From positions 185,001-249,000 of the forward strand of contig JACEVL010000412.1 in NCBI GenBank assembly GCA_020284085.1: a DNA stretch of 64,000 bases. The letters are read 5' to 3'. Source of the DNA: Aporrectodea caliginosa. Taxonomy: Eukaryota; Annelida; Clitellata; Crassiclitellata; Lumbricidae. The notes under the pieces were generated by a model, which saw only the letters and a list, made by a program, of their open reading frames with translations, was not told the DNA's origin and did not search any database. The position numbers were made by a program, and so were the translations under genes. This document shows positions 44,882-56,028 of the stretch, in pieces (positions within the stretch are counted from its first letter, which is position 1; each line of letters opens with the position of its first letter).

Positions 44882-46845
44882 TGATCTAGGAGAATAACGT
44901 AATGATTACATAGGACTTCGTACCAAGCGCACCTGTATCGGTAGGCTAGCTGGGCTGCCAGATTTTCATTCCACAAGGAGAGGACAATCGCGATTAAGCT
45001 TACAGCAGCGAAATGAGTGAATTGCTGTAGGCCTACTATCTAAGAAATTCGTAGAAAGGTGTGCACAATAAGCTACTTCAGCATTATTTTTCCCGCAAAG
45101 CATGACTGGAAAGGTGATAGTTCCCCGTTCATAAACAAAGCGAAACATGGCGGATAGCTGAGACGAATCGTTCAAAGTGGACGACTTTAATCGATGGAAT
45201 GTAGCCTAGATGATTTGAAGAAATTTAGGTAAACGTGTAGTTTAGCGTCGTAAATTATTTTTTGACTTTAAGTGAAACAAGTAGCGCCGTAAATTATTTA
45301 AAATAACGTGCCACTGCCCAATTAATGCATTAGTATAGTTATAATTGGTTAAGCATGAAGGAAATCGATTGAAAAATTATTTTAAATATTCAATATTTCT
45401 CATAACAAATGGCCGCTCGAAACTTTAATCGACCGACAACCCATTCCGAAAGTCAACTTTTGTCAAGTTGTCAATAATATATTCAAGGTCGCCACTTGGC
45501 GCAAGACCTGTTCCAAATCGTTTCCTTGCAGCATATAAAAATTTATTTAAAACGAAACGTCTGAATAATGCAGCTATTCAAAATATCAATCATTAAGCCC
45601 TTTCACGCTGCATCTCCGCCCTAGAATTTCAAGGGCAAAGGAATTTGAAGAATTGCAAGGCGTGAAAGGGCTTAATGATTGATATTTTGAATAGCTGCAT
45701 TATTCAGACGTTTCGTTTTAAATAAATTTTTATATGCTGCAAGGGGCCATCCATAAAGTACGTCACGCTCCAGGGGAGGGGGTTTAAGAAAGTGTGACAG
45801 TTTGTGACAGGGGGGGGGTCAGGCCATGTGTGACGTCACACATTTATTTTTTTTTTATTTTATTTATAATTTATTATTTATTTTTTTAGTAGAATTTCAT
45901 AGCTTTAAAAATAATTTTCAAAAATTTTCTGAAACATTTTAATTAGTTTTATGTCAAAATAGCATGAAATGCATATCTCCTGAATGTGTTTTTCACGATT
46001 CCTCTGGCTAGGAGCGCTAGTAATAATGCTGCTGCGAAGCCTTGTTTATGTATTAGCCTTGCTTTCGGAAGTATTATTATTTCTATGTTGAAAGTGTGAC
46101 GTACTTTAGGGGGGTCCGAGTTTTGTGACAGTTTGTGACAGGGGGAGGGGGGGGGTAAAAATGGTCAAAAATAGCGTGACGTACTTTATGGACGGCCCCC
46201 AAAGGAAACGATTTGGAACAGGTCTTGCGCCAAGTGGCGACCTTGAATATATTATTGACAACTTGACAAAAGTTGACTTTCGGAATGGGTTGTCGGTCGA
46301 TTAAAGTTTCGAGCGGCCATTTGTTATGAGAAATATTGAATATTTAAAATAATTTTTCAATCGATTTCCTTCTGTTTAACCAATTATAACTATACTAATG
46401 CATTAATTGGGCAGTGGCACGTTATTTTAAATAATTTACGGCGCTACTTGTTTCACTTAAAGTCAAAAAATAATTTACGACGCTAAACTACACGTTTACC
46501 TAAATTTCTTCAAATCATCTAGGCTACATTCCATCGATTAAAGTCGTCCACTTTGAACGATTCGTCTAAGCTATCCGCCATGTTTCGCTTTGTTTATGAA
46601 CGGGGAACTATCACCTTTCCAGTCATGCTTTGCGGGAAAAATAATGCTGAAGTAGCTTATTGTGCACACCTTTCTACGAATTTCTTAGATAGTAGGCCTA
46701 CAGCAATTCACTCATTTCGCTGCTGTAAGCTTAATCGCGATTGTCCTCTCCTTGTGGAATGAAAATCTGGCAGCCCAGCTAGCCTACCGATACAGGTGCG
46801 CTTGGTACGAAGTCCTATGTAATCATTACGTTATTCTCCTAGATC
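44882..46845. mobile_element. Long palindromic (foldback-like) element, ~727-bp arms, interrupted by a MITE
   Basis: The left arm 44882-45608 pairs with 45660-46845 minus the MITE at 45743-46199. Outer ends are TGATCTAGGAGAATAACGTA on both strands; loop about 51 bp (45609-45659). A 69-codon ORF occurs in each arm (44966-45175 on -, 46553-46762 on +) with one residue difference in its first ten. Arms differ at scattered positions, so this is not an exact fold-back. No clear TSD at the outer ends. Confidence 0.85.
45743..46199. mobile_element. GGGGCCGTCC MITE, copy 2, CAA TSD
   Basis: Ends GGGGCCATCCATAAAGTACG and ...GTACTTTATGGACGGCCCC; CAA at 45740-45742 and 46200-46202. The intact left arm of the host palindrome shows the pre-insertion sequence. 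Confidence 0.87.
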
Positions 46846-47190
46846 ACGGCAGCGAAAAGACGACGATCATAGGCCTCAGTTGTTTCTACAATAACGACAT
46901 TCTATAATGATTCTGTTTCTTAACGTAGACTAGGCCTATACAACTTTTACAAATTTTACCAGGAAAACGGACACACTGTGATAACCATTTTTACATAGGC
47001 CTACTCTCGACAGTTTAAAAACTTCTTTCGAAATTGAGTTTTACTAACCACAGATGATATAGCCTACCGTAGGCTAAATTGTTGTCAACGGACCCAATCT
47101 ATACGGCTAAAGCGCCACATAGCGAGTAGTTCAATCCAGAACCTTCTATTACAGGTAACATTTGGTGAAACTCGACCCATGGGCCCGACC
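46846..47190. other. No recognised feature
   Basis: AT-rich with several TAGGCCTA motifs. Confidence 0.4.
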
Positions 47191-47198
47191 CCAGTGGC

Positions 47199-47545
47199 CA
47201 GTGTTTAATCTAGACGTTTCTGGGGGAGGGGGTAAAGTTCCCCCTGGATTGAGTTTCCCCCCCACCCCAGAAAAATTAAAGAGATGAAATTCTGTACAGA
47301 AAGTGTGAAATTTTTGGATAATTGCAGGATTTATCACGGCTTTCCTGTGGTGAGAGGGGAAAACTTTTGTTAGAAAACTGTCGTTACTACCCCCCTCGAA
47401 AGTTTTTGGTGGAAAATTCTTATTACTACCCCCCCCTCGAGAAAATTCTTGGAAATCACTCGTTACTTTTGAACTTTTCAAATATGTTGGGTCCCCCCGA
47501 GAACCCTCGATTCCCCCCATAGCAAGGAGAGTAGATTAAACACTG
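47199..47545. mobile_element. hAT-like MITE with CAGTGTTTAATCTA ends
   Basis: TIR CAGTGTTTAATCTA and TAGATTAAACACTG; CCAGTGGC at 47191-47198 and, one base off, 47547-47554. G-rich/C-rich interior. Contains the GTTACTACCCCCCTCGA module also found in the element at 23566-23941. Confidence 0.75.
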
Positions 47546-47789
47546 CCCAGTGGCGTAAATCATGGGGAGACAGAGTTAGGCCTATGTATAGATTTTCGCC
47601 TCTGCCCGACCCCCGTAGGCCCTACCCTATTTCCCCATGACAGCAGATGGTCTTAAATTATTTTTTACTTTTATGATCCTTATTTTGCCAAATACGTACG
47701 GTATTGTCATTGTGGACACTCACTTTTCTACGAATTTCTTAGATACTACCACAATTCAAGTAGGCCTACTACGTACGCTATGCTAACGT

Positions 47790-47827
47790 CACGTGCCCTA
47801 ATGATTAGTGAAGTCCTTGCCATTGAT
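47790..47827. repeat. Remnant of CAP intron 1 (left of insertion)
   Basis: CCCTAATGATTAGTGAAGTC then CTTGCCATTGAT matches 11963-11995 in CAP copy 2 intron 1. The match continues at 52578 after the inserted element. Confidence 0.7.
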
Positions 47828-48373
47828 GAGTCATTTTCCGGTAACATGACATTGTGGTAAATTCAGAATTCAGCGGTCGCCGGTCATTTCTCGAAAAACT
47901 ATAGGCCTACCTAGTCTGATTATGCTAAGTGTTGTTATTATAATGTATTTGATCAGTCAACAATTTCAGATATTTGAAAGTAATTTAAAGCAATAACGTA
48001 ATTTATAGAAATTTATTTTCAATTTAAAATGTTCCACTCCGATACTGTCCCTGGGCTCTAGTACTTATTGCTTTAGTCTACAATTTCGAAATGATTTGTA
48101 TTGAGTCAAAACATTCACGTGTTTCTTATGTAGCCTATTATATATTTGTGTATGTTTTAAAATACAACTCGGTGAACCGGATCTTCAGTATAATTAAAAG
48201 AAAAAATTTTAAACTTGTCCCCAGGATTTATGTATACTTCGTTACCATGTAAAAATAATCTTGTATCTGAGAACCATTTAGGCCTAATTATGTGGCCGCG
48301 CAACCGGACTCATCTCTTCTGTGAAGAATCTTCACTGAAGATCTATGTAAGTTATTAATAATTATTATTTTTA

Positions 48374-49888
48374 TGGCTTTCAACCTGGGCATTCCCCTTT
48401 TATGTCCCTCCTGAGTATGCAGGACAAAATTTCGAATGCTATTGAAAATAACGAATACTCAATAGGTATCTTTTTCGATTTAGCTAAAGCCTTCGATACC
48501 GTAAATCATAAAATTCTCCTTAAAAAACTAGAAAATTATGGAATACGAGGCGAGCAACTTAAATGGTTTATTAGTTACTTTGAAAATCGTCAACAGTGCG
48601 TCGGTTGCAATGGTGCATTTTCGGACTTAAGAGCAATTGACTATGGAGTGCCACAGGGATCTAACCTCGGCCCTCTACTCTTTCATTCATTTACATAAAC
48701 GACCTCCCCAATGTATCACCAATCATGTTTTTTATTTTATTTGCAGATGACACCAACGTTTTTACTCTCACCGTTCTTTACAAACCCTTACTCAGGTCAT
48801 AAATGCAGAGCTTACTCTAGTGGCGGATTGGTTTTCTGCTAATAAACTAACCCTTAACCTAGATAAAACAAACTTCATACTGTTCAAATCCCATAGGAAA
48901 ATAGGTCCCTCGGATGACTCGTTAAGATTATCCATCAATGACATTCCTATTACCAGAGTCACCTCTACTAAATTTTTAGGTGTTCACGTGGACCAACATT
49001 TGACCTGGAAAGAACATATAAAAACTATTTCTGACAAAATTGCTAAAAACATTGGTATTCTAACTCGAACTGCATACTTGTTGCCATCCTGCATACGCCT
49101 AAAATTATATTACTCGTTGGTTTACCCCTATCTTACTTATTGCAATATGGTATGGGCATCCACTTATGACTCTAGACTACGGAGATTAATTCTATTGCAA
49201 AAACGTGCAATTCGTATCATTATGGGAGTTCCAAGGTGCGTTCATTCTGGACCACTATTTACTAACTTGAAGCTACTTAAACTAGAGCAGATTCGAACAT
49301 TACAAATTGGCCTATTTATGTACCGTTATGAACATGGTTTACTTCCAGCATGTTTTAAGGGATTTTTTCATCTAGGATCCGATGTTCATACTCACTACAC
49401 CAGAAACTTTAACTCTTATCGCCCCATATATGCACACACCAATACTCGCTTATTTTCCATAAAATCTGTTGGCTCCACAACCTGGAACATGCTTCCCTCT
49501 CACATACGTTGTGCCCCGCACCTACGACTCTTTAAAAACATGCTGCATGCCTTCCTGATTAATGGAAATTAGCTATAACCTACCCTGCCGGATATTCTTT
49601 TTCACTGTTAGTTAAGGTTTTCGTTTTTTCTTTATTTTCATACTGTTTTGAATTGTGTTTATCATGTACTGTGTACTATGTACTATACTGTTTGCATTAC
49701 TGTATGAAACTTGATGTTGCACTGTTTGTCAAGGATTTAGCTATCACTAATTCAAATTTCTGAAATGTTGTTTTAGGTGTCCCTAGTTAGCGGGATCTTG
49801 ATCCCTTTTGGGACTCCTCTTGCGGCCAATCCTGATATTTTATGTTAAATGTTATGTGATTTTTATTTGACATGGCTTCAATAAAGAG

Positions 49889-49934
<46 letters not shown>
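48374..49934 (+). mobile_element. 5'-truncated L2/Crack-type LINE with (GATT)n tail
   Basis: RT begins GFQPGHS, then SIGIFFDLAKAFDTVNHKIL, GVPQGSNLGPLLF, FADDTNVF (catalytic Asp pair intact), LTLNLDKTNFILFKSH, STKFLGVHVDQHLTWKEHI, NMVWASTYDSRLRRL, and ends AFLINGN at 49572. Two frameshifts (near 48690 and 48790) separate the palm from the thumb. The 3' end has AATAAAGAG then GATTGATT repeats to 49934. Younger-looking than the other LINEs. Confidence 0.9.
48820..49572 (+). pseudogene. LINE reverse transcriptase, C-terminal open part
   Basis: 250 codons starting MADWFSANKLTLNLDKTNF; RT thumb and C-terminal domain of the LINE above. Out of frame with its palm domain, so not a full protein. Confidence 0.85.
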
Positions 49935-49937
<3 letters not shown>

Positions 49938-50334
49938 GGCTAGCTTCACAAACGATTTCCATGGTCCGACAAATTTCTTACAAATTTTCATTTATTTCGT
50001 ACCAGAGGTGTTCTTTTATTATGCAGCCACTCCGTTACTGCATTTTTGCCATGATTATAAATAAATCTAATTCCAATAATATTTGTAATATAACGCTTAT
50101 AAGCAAAATAATGATTTTACCAACGATCGATGTGGACGCATGAGCGATAATATGGTATTTACCGTGCTGCAACCCAAATTGTCTACTCCGTTACCTGTCC
50201 ACTCCGTTAACATTTATTTGGTAACGCATGGGATAGCTATGTAACGGAGTGGAAAAACTGAGTTCGACACTCGTAATGTAGTAACGGAGTGGAATTATTA
50301 TAGGCTAAATGGTGTGGTATGTTGATGCTGCTGA
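49935..50334. other. Sequence with repeated ACTCCGTTAC motifs
   Basis: CCACTCCGTTACTGCAT at 50025, then TCTACTCCGTTACCTGTCCA and CACTCCGTTAAC near 50185-50210, and inverted GTAACGGAGTGG at 50240 and 50283. See the candidate element at 50025-52362. Confidence 0.5.
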
Positions 50335-50630
50335 GGGGCCGTCCATAAATGACGTCACGCACCTAGGGGGAGGGGGTCGGAAATTTGTGACGATGTGTGA
50401 CATGGGGGGGGGTCAGCGAAGTGTGACGTCACACCAGATCTGTGTAATTAAATTTAACAATTAACAACATTTTAAGTTTAAAATAACAGCACTAATTTTG
50501 AGTATTAAAATTTTCATAATTTTTTTGATTATTTTAATGTATACGGGCACCATTATCAATAATTATCTAATTATTTAAATATTTGTCACCATCATTTAAA
50601 TATTTCTACCAATGCTTCGCTTAGAAATAG
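50335..50630. mobile_element. GGGGCCGTCC MITE, copy 3, right end missing
   Basis: Starts GGGGCCGTCCATAAATGACG and follows copy 1 (25195) through GTGTGACGTCACACCAG, then fades near 50630 with no right TIR. Confidence 0.8.
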
Positions 50631-51514
50631 CCGTCTGTTCTATTGACCTATGTTGTATCGGGGGCCCGTTTTAGACATGCGTTTCTAAAGTTGCAAAATT
50701 ATTACAAATTTAACTGCAGTACATATGTTTTGTTGACAGTTTTGAGATTCAACAGTGAGAAGGAAGAACCTGGCATGGAATGGTTTTATGTCTCAACATT
50801 CACATCTCTCTTCATGAATGCCAGAAGCGACTTATTCAGCGGCATCATTGACAACGGACATTCTTTCTGAACCAGTCGCACAGGCAACTTAAGCAAATGC
50901 TGGAACATTGACTCCCAGAGATGTTCCTCCTGAACCAGTCACACAGGGAACTCTAGTAGGCCTACATGATCATCAACTGCCAGAGATATTCCTCCTCAAC
51001 AAGTGGTAGGCCTACAGGCTACAGAAACAACTGCTGGTCTCTCAACTTCCAGTAGTAAATGCACTATTAGCATGAAAAGAACCTACAACTCGTCTGATGA
51101 GGGCAAGAAAAGCAACTTTAAAATCTTTCTGTGTTATTTGTCCGGAATTTGGCATACAGGAATATACTGTCGATGGATTGCATGCCAGACATGGCGTATT
51201 TGGCATCGCAAGAGTGCGCTGAACAGAACGTTGTTTTTGTACGATGCTGTTGACTACAGTTTCTTTTGAATTATAGCTACGTATCTTTTAAGTTTGATTT
51301 TATTCAGGCAGGAGTCTAAGTTCTAAGTCTAGCAAAAATTATCTCCTGGATGTCAGTTACCCAATGCTGCAATAAAGGTAAATTAAGTTACGTGGTTAAA
51401 ATGGGCCCCAGGGCCCATTTTGCCTATACCTATAGGGTGAGACGGGCCCATGGCATAATTTTTGTTAAGTTAAAATTTCACTTGTTGCATCTTGTTAATC
51501 AGATTCATGTATTA

Positions 51515-51969
51515 GGGGCCGTCCATAAATGACGTCACGCAATTTTGGCCGATTTTTAACCCCCTCTCCCCCTCGTCACACTTCGTCACAAAAAGTAACA
51601 CCCCCTCTGAAAATGACGTCACAAAGCTCTGACCCCCTAAAACCAAATTTCCATGGCAAAGCAAAATGCTCCTTCATGGAACAAATAGGGAAAGCATGAA
51701 TATTTTAAAATCTAACGGTGACCAAATATTGAAATAATTAGAAAATTATTAATAATAGTGCCCGTATACATTAAAATAATGAAAAAAATGATGAAAATTT
51801 AATCCTCAAAATTAGTGCTGTTATTAATCAAATTAAATTGTTGTTAATTGTTAAATTTAATAACATAGACCTGGTGTGACGTCACACTTCTCAGACCCCC
51901 ACCCCATGTCACACATCGTCACAAATTTCCGCCCCCTCCCCCTAGGTGCGTGACGTCATTTATGGACGG
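51515..51969. mobile_element. GGGGCCGTCC MITE, copy 4, inverted
   Basis: Reverse orientation to copy 1: GGGGCCGTCCATAAATGACG at the left, then CTCGTCACACTTCGTCAC, ending GACGTCATTTATGGACGG. Lacks the last bases of the right TIR. Confidence 0.85.
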
Positions 51970-52106
51970 TGGCTACCCAGTTATAATATCATAAATGTCT
52001 TGCACATTTAATATATTAGGGCCTACATTAAAATTACCTTCAAGATATTTTCAGAAATATAAATTTTCCCTTAAGGGGCCCGTTTTAGACCACTTTCCCC
52101 TACAAC

Positions 52107-52345
52107 TGGGGCGCGGTGGTTTGGGGGTATGTTCGGTGCCTTGCAGCTGAAGGGTTGCGGGTTCGAATCCACCTCAAAGTCGCCGCGTAGGGACCTGGGC
52201 AAGTCCTTCACTCGCAATTGCTCATGCGCTTCGGCGTGAAACTCCGATTCAGCGTCCGCGCAGTAGTCGGGAGCGCCTCTGAATGGGCAATCTGGTAGGG
52301 GCGCTATAACAAGTGTTCAAATAAAATACAATACAATACAATATG
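52107..52345 (+). mobile_element. tRNA-derived SINE, family D, with (ATACA)n tail
   Basis: Box A-like GGCGCGGTGGTTTGGGGGTA, box B GGGTTCGAATCC, body with GGCAAGTCCTTCACTCGCAA, and AATACAATACAATACAATA tail. Confidence 0.8.
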
Positions 52346-52577
52346 TATGCAGTAACGGAGTGGATAAATATTTTAGTAGGGCTATTTTTTCTATCAAAAA
52401 CTTCCTACGTTTAGGCCTAAATAGGCCTATTAGTGCAAAACGAAATATTTATTTGTGAAATAGACATAAGCTTATTCAAGATTTGTTCCAAAGAAAAAAA
52501 ATGTCAATTTGAAAAAAAATTTTTTTGGCTTGTTGAATTAGTCAATTTGCCATGTAGGCCTAACCGGAAAATGACTC

Positions 52578-52740
52578 TGATACTAAAGTGGCTGCGATTG
52601 CACGTGTCCGCTAGGGCTGCTGTATGGTAGCTAGGCTATTGTAGCCATCGTTTCTCATGCATTTACATTTAGCCTCCACATCCAAACTTTAGAATAGCTC
52701 GTCCAATATGAAATTGACAAGTCCTTGTCAATTCATGTGT
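52578..52740. repeat. Remnant of CAP intron 1 (right of insertion)
   Basis: TGATACTAAAGTGGCTGCG to GAAATTGACAAGTCCTTG matches 11992-12130 in CAP copy 2. It is joined at about 52740 to sequence matching intron 6 (22139 onward); everything between (exons 2-6) is absent. Confidence 0.7.
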
Positions 52741-53040
52741 GTGATTCATAAACCGCTTCATGTGGGGGGCCGTGGGACCAGAGTGGGTCTTTGGAGAAGG
52801 ACCTGCACTTTTATCAACTCAATGGTCGCATTCCGCCGCTTCTGCATCGCGTAGGCTACATGACTAGACTCCTATAATTATTAGCTTTCTGTCTTTTCAG
52901 ACAGACACTCCACAAAACAGACGGTCAGGCAGGCAGACTAATAGACATGTAGGCCTAAGTAGGCAGACACATGGGCGTATTTAGGGGGAGTTTAACGGGC
53001 TCAAACCACCAAATAAGTTGCCTGTAACAGTATCAAGATG
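52599..53040 (+). repeat. 442-bp direct repeat, left copy
   Basis: Starts TGCACGTGTCCGCTAGGGCT and ends TGTAACAGTATCAAGATG. By eye identical to 56690-57131. It includes CAP intron 1 and intron 6 remnants. Confidence 0.9.
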
Positions 53041-54234
53041 TAACGAGCTGTTACTTAATATACTTTATTGTTACTTATTATTATACATGCTATAGGCTAG
53101 CCTAACAGTCCGTATGCCTCTATACCGAATGCGACGTGTTAGCGTCAGCGGTCAGTATGTATAGCCTACTGTTGGATCGCTGTGGGCGTGGCCTACTAGC
53201 TCTAATGTCCAATGGCGATCTGCGTAGACCTGTCAACCTACACGTCACATCTTCCTGCTCTAAGTAAAGTTATCTAATCGTTAATCAGTTACTGTACTTC
53301 CTAATCTATAATTCCTACTGTCGACCTATGTCGTCACATCTTTCCCTTTTCGAATGGTTAGTTAAATCTAATAAATCTATCGCAGTAAATCCTAGTGTCT
53401 TGGAGAATAGGTTCATAATGGCCAAATCTAAATGTATCTACTATAGTCTATAGGCAATATGCGTTGAAGTAAAAGTCTCTCGTATGCGTTCGATCAGTTC
53501 ACAGCATCTTTAAAGTCTCTTGTAGGAGCTTCGACAGTTAATGACAGGCACATCTGGAACCAGTAAGTGTCGACCGTAGCCGATTCAGGTTAATTGCAGC
53601 ACGGGTGAATCACAGCACGCCTACTCTGACCATTCACCCAGAATTCTGTTCACTCAGGTGTCGGTGGCGTGGGGGTACGCTGGTCATTCGCCCAGACTGG
53701 TAGCGCTGTGCTTGTTCGACCGTCGGCTGGGTTCCATCCGTGGCTCGGGTGGTTCCATGGGCGGGAGGTGGTGCGGTGGCTTCGTCCGCCGCGAAGGCGA
53801 TCGGAGCTTCTGCTCAGAAGCTGAGGGTGGGGATACGCTGTCGGCGTCAAAGGTTTCTCTATCGTCGTCGCCTGGGCTCTGTGGGTACCGAGGAGAGGAA
53901 GGCGGGGTGCATTGATCGGCGAACTCAGTGAACTTCGACGGTCCCAAAGGGTTTTGCTCTGATACCCTGTTGATATCATGGCGATCAACGTGCAGTCGAT
54001 GGTCGTTTGTCATGGCTCTGGCTCTCTTCCGAGGTCGACGATATAGGGCCCTACGTGGAGTAGTACGCCTGCCTTTGAAGTCGATGTTGAGATGAGGAGA
54101 TGACATGTCCCGTCGGGGGTCGGCGGACAGAGGAGTCTCTCTCCCATGCAGCTGTTCGGCGGGGGAGGCGCGCCAAGCTTCGATGGCCGTCTCAGCTGCC
54201 ATGGTGTTAATGGTCTTCTTCGAACCCCTCAAGC
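53023..54234. repeat. 1212-bp inverted repeat, left arm
   Basis: Starts TGTAACAGTATCAAGATGTA and ends CGAACCCCTCAAGC. Pairs with 55478-56689 with only a few differences (for example near 53253, 53309 and 53160). Begins TG; four bases after the arm, CTACA is followed by TGGTGTCAGAGACTAAG. Confidence 0.9.
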
Positions 54235-54348
54235 TACATGGTGTCAGAGACTAAGAACCGACGCGCTACAATAAGACAATAAGCTAAATATCAGTTAGCA
54301 CGATAAGCTAAGTCTTACGGATTCTGAATCGAAAAAAAGGTGAAAGCT

Positions 54349-56028
54349 ATGTCATCCTTCGAACACGACGAGGCCCTCTACCGAATGACCAGCTTAGTTC
54401 GGCGCAGCGATGGATGCAGATCCCTCCTGCCAACTGAGTCTGCAGGCCACAGACAAGCCAGCAACCGGAAGTGTTGCTGTAAGCTCTGTGGCCAGAAAAC
54501 GTTGTATCGAATGACCAGCTTAGTTCGGCGCAGCGATGGCGGATGCAAAACCCTCCTGCCAACTAAGTCTGCAGCCCGCAGTCAAGCCAGACACGAGAAT
54601 CGTTTCTGTAAATACTGTGGCAAGACAACACCGACGACCACCTCCCGAATGGCTAACTCAGTTCGGCGCAGCTATGGATGCAGATCCCTCCTGCCAACTG
54701 AGTCTGCAGCCCGCAGTCAAGCCAGCAACCGGAAGCGTTGCTGTAAGCACTGTGGCAAGACGGCCATCTACCGAGCGGCCTATTCAATTCGGCGCAGTTA
54801 CGGAGGATGCATATCCCAACTGCCAACTGAGAATGCAGATCACAGTCAAGCCAGCAACGAGAAGAATCGTCGCTGTAAGTACTGTGCCTTGAATCTTATA
54901 CCGGAAGCAGTAGTCCGCGCTCCTCGTACGTCCGACCGATCGCAACTGCAACCGCGTGGAATGAGTACATTGACCGTCAGTCAAACACGAAAGACGAGCG
55001 AATATGAACTGCACTTCTACGTCGCCTCCTTACGCAAGCAATCACTCCGGGGTTGCAAAGCCTATCGGGACCTGGAGCACTCGGAAGCAGTGCAAGACAT
55101 CATCTTTGAGGTATGTGCATCTGAGACTGATATGACCTCATACGACCCAACGAACGGTTGCATAACCGAGTCGATTAGACCGACTAAACCAGCAGACATT
55201 TACGAGAGCGACGTCCATCTTGAAAACGATGAAAAGTGTCTTCTCGTCCAGTTTCCACCGAGACGTTTTCCTCGAAAGGTCACCGCTGAGCAGCAGGCGA
55301 ACCTACAGATAAGCATCATCACGGCGCTGGTATCAATTAGTGACCGGACTGACCCCCCTCCCGTCAGTCCACCGCGACTTCAGCCCGAGATCTTGGAGGC
55401 TTTCCCTGTCTCCGCTGAACTTCAATTATCACGTGAATTAGTGGCGCTGATAACGCCCCTGCAGTCCGATGCACACTGCTTGAGGGGTTCGAAGAATACC
55501 ATTAACACCATGGCAGCTGAGACGGCCATCGAAGCTTGGCGCGCCTCCCCCGCCGAACAGCTGCATGGGAGAGAGACTCCTCTGTCCGCCGACCCCCGAC
55601 GGGACATGTCATCTCCTCATCTCAACATCGACTTCAAAGGCAGGCGTACTACTCCACGTAGGGCCCTATATCGTCGACCTCGGAAGAGAGCCAGAGCCAT
55701 GACAAACGACCATCGACTGCACGTTGATCGCCATGATATCAACAGGGTATCAGAGCAAAACCCTTTGGGACCGTCGAAGTTCACTGAGTTCGCCGATCAA
55801 TGCACCCCGCCTTCCTCTCCTCGGTACCCACAGAGCCCAGGCGACGACGATAGAGAAACCTTTGACGCCGACAGCGTATCCCCACCCTCAGCTTCTGAGC
55901 AGAAGCTCCGATCGCCTTCGCGGCGGACGAAGCCACCGCACCACCTCCCGCCCATGGAACCACCCGAGCCACGGATGGAACCCAGCCGACGGTCGAACAA
56001 GCACAGCGCTACCAGTCTGGGCGAATGA
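54349..56028 (+). CDS. Hypothetical 559-aa protein with four Cys-motif repeats, inside palindromic element
   Basis: ATG 54349 follows a GTG codon at 54340; stop TGA 56026-56028. Residues about 6-180 are four tandem ~41-46-residue units: YRMTSLVRRSDG, LLPTESA, SQAS-N, then a Cys cluster (CKLCG, CKYCG, CKHCG, CKYCA). A single CxxC per unit could pair between units to bind metal; no classical CCHC knuckle. The middle (about 215-340) has no recognised domain (YELHFYVASLRKQSLRGCKA, CLLVQFPPRRFPRK). The last ~180 residues are Pro/Ser/Arg-rich and lie in the inverted arm, so they may be an incidental reading of arm sequence. GC content is higher than the flanks. It could be a gag-like protein or an accessory transposon protein; function unknown. 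Confidence 0.55.
   Translation: MSSFEHDEALYRMTSLVRRSDGCRSLLPTESAGHRQASNRKCCCKLCGQKTLYRMTSLVRRSDGGCKTLLPTKSAARSQARHENRFCKYCGKTTPTTTSRMANSVRRSYGCRSLLPTESAARSQASNRKRCCKHCGKTAIYRAAYSIRRSYGGCISQLPTENADHSQASNEKNRRCKYCALNLIPEAVVRAPRTSDRSQLQPRGMSTLTVSQTRKTSEYELHFYVASLRKQSLRGCKAYRDLEHSEAVQDIIFEVCASETDMTSYDPTNGCITESIRPTKPADIYESDVHLENDEKCLLVQFPPRRFPRKVTAEQQANLQISIITALVSISDRTDPPPVSPPRLQPEILEAFPVSAELQLSRELVALITPLQSDAHCLRGSKNTINTMAAETAIEAWRASPAEQLHGRETPLSADPRRDMSSPHLNIDFKGRRTTPRRALYRRPRKRARAMTNDHRLHVDRHDINRVSEQNPLGPSKFTEFADQCTPPSSPRYPQSPGDDDRETFDADSVSPPSASEQKLRSPSRRTKPPHHLPPMEPPEPRMEPSRRSNKHSATSLGE

Larger units (their letters stand above)
50025..52362 (+). mobile_element. Candidate transposon bounded by CCACTCCGTTACTGCAT
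   Basis: Left CCACTCCGTTACTGCAT (50025) and right ATGCAGTAACGGAGTGG (52346). Interior frames near 51060-51250 read KRTYNSSDEGKK and DWIACQTWRIWHRKSA, the latter like a broken zinc-finger tail (WIQC..C..W.H..C) of pogo/piggyBac-type transposases. No TSD seen; two MITEs and a SINE lie within. Confidence 0.45.
47828..52577. mobile_element. 4.75-kb DNA transposon (or derivative) with 4-bp TSD TGAT
   Basis: TIR GAGTCATTTTCCGGT at both ends; TGAT at 47824-47827 and 52578-52581. CAP copy 2 intron 1 has the empty site (CCATTGATACTAAAG, 11989-12003). The interior holds an L2-like LINE, the 50.02-52.36 kb element, two GGGGCCGTCC MITEs and a SINE. No transposase of its own was recognised, so it may be a large non-autonomous copy. 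Confidence 0.8.

Noticed and set aside
53650..54232. 182-codon - strand ORF
   Set aside because: It is the mirror image of the C-terminal part of the 54349-56028 ORF in the other arm of the palindrome, not a separate gene.
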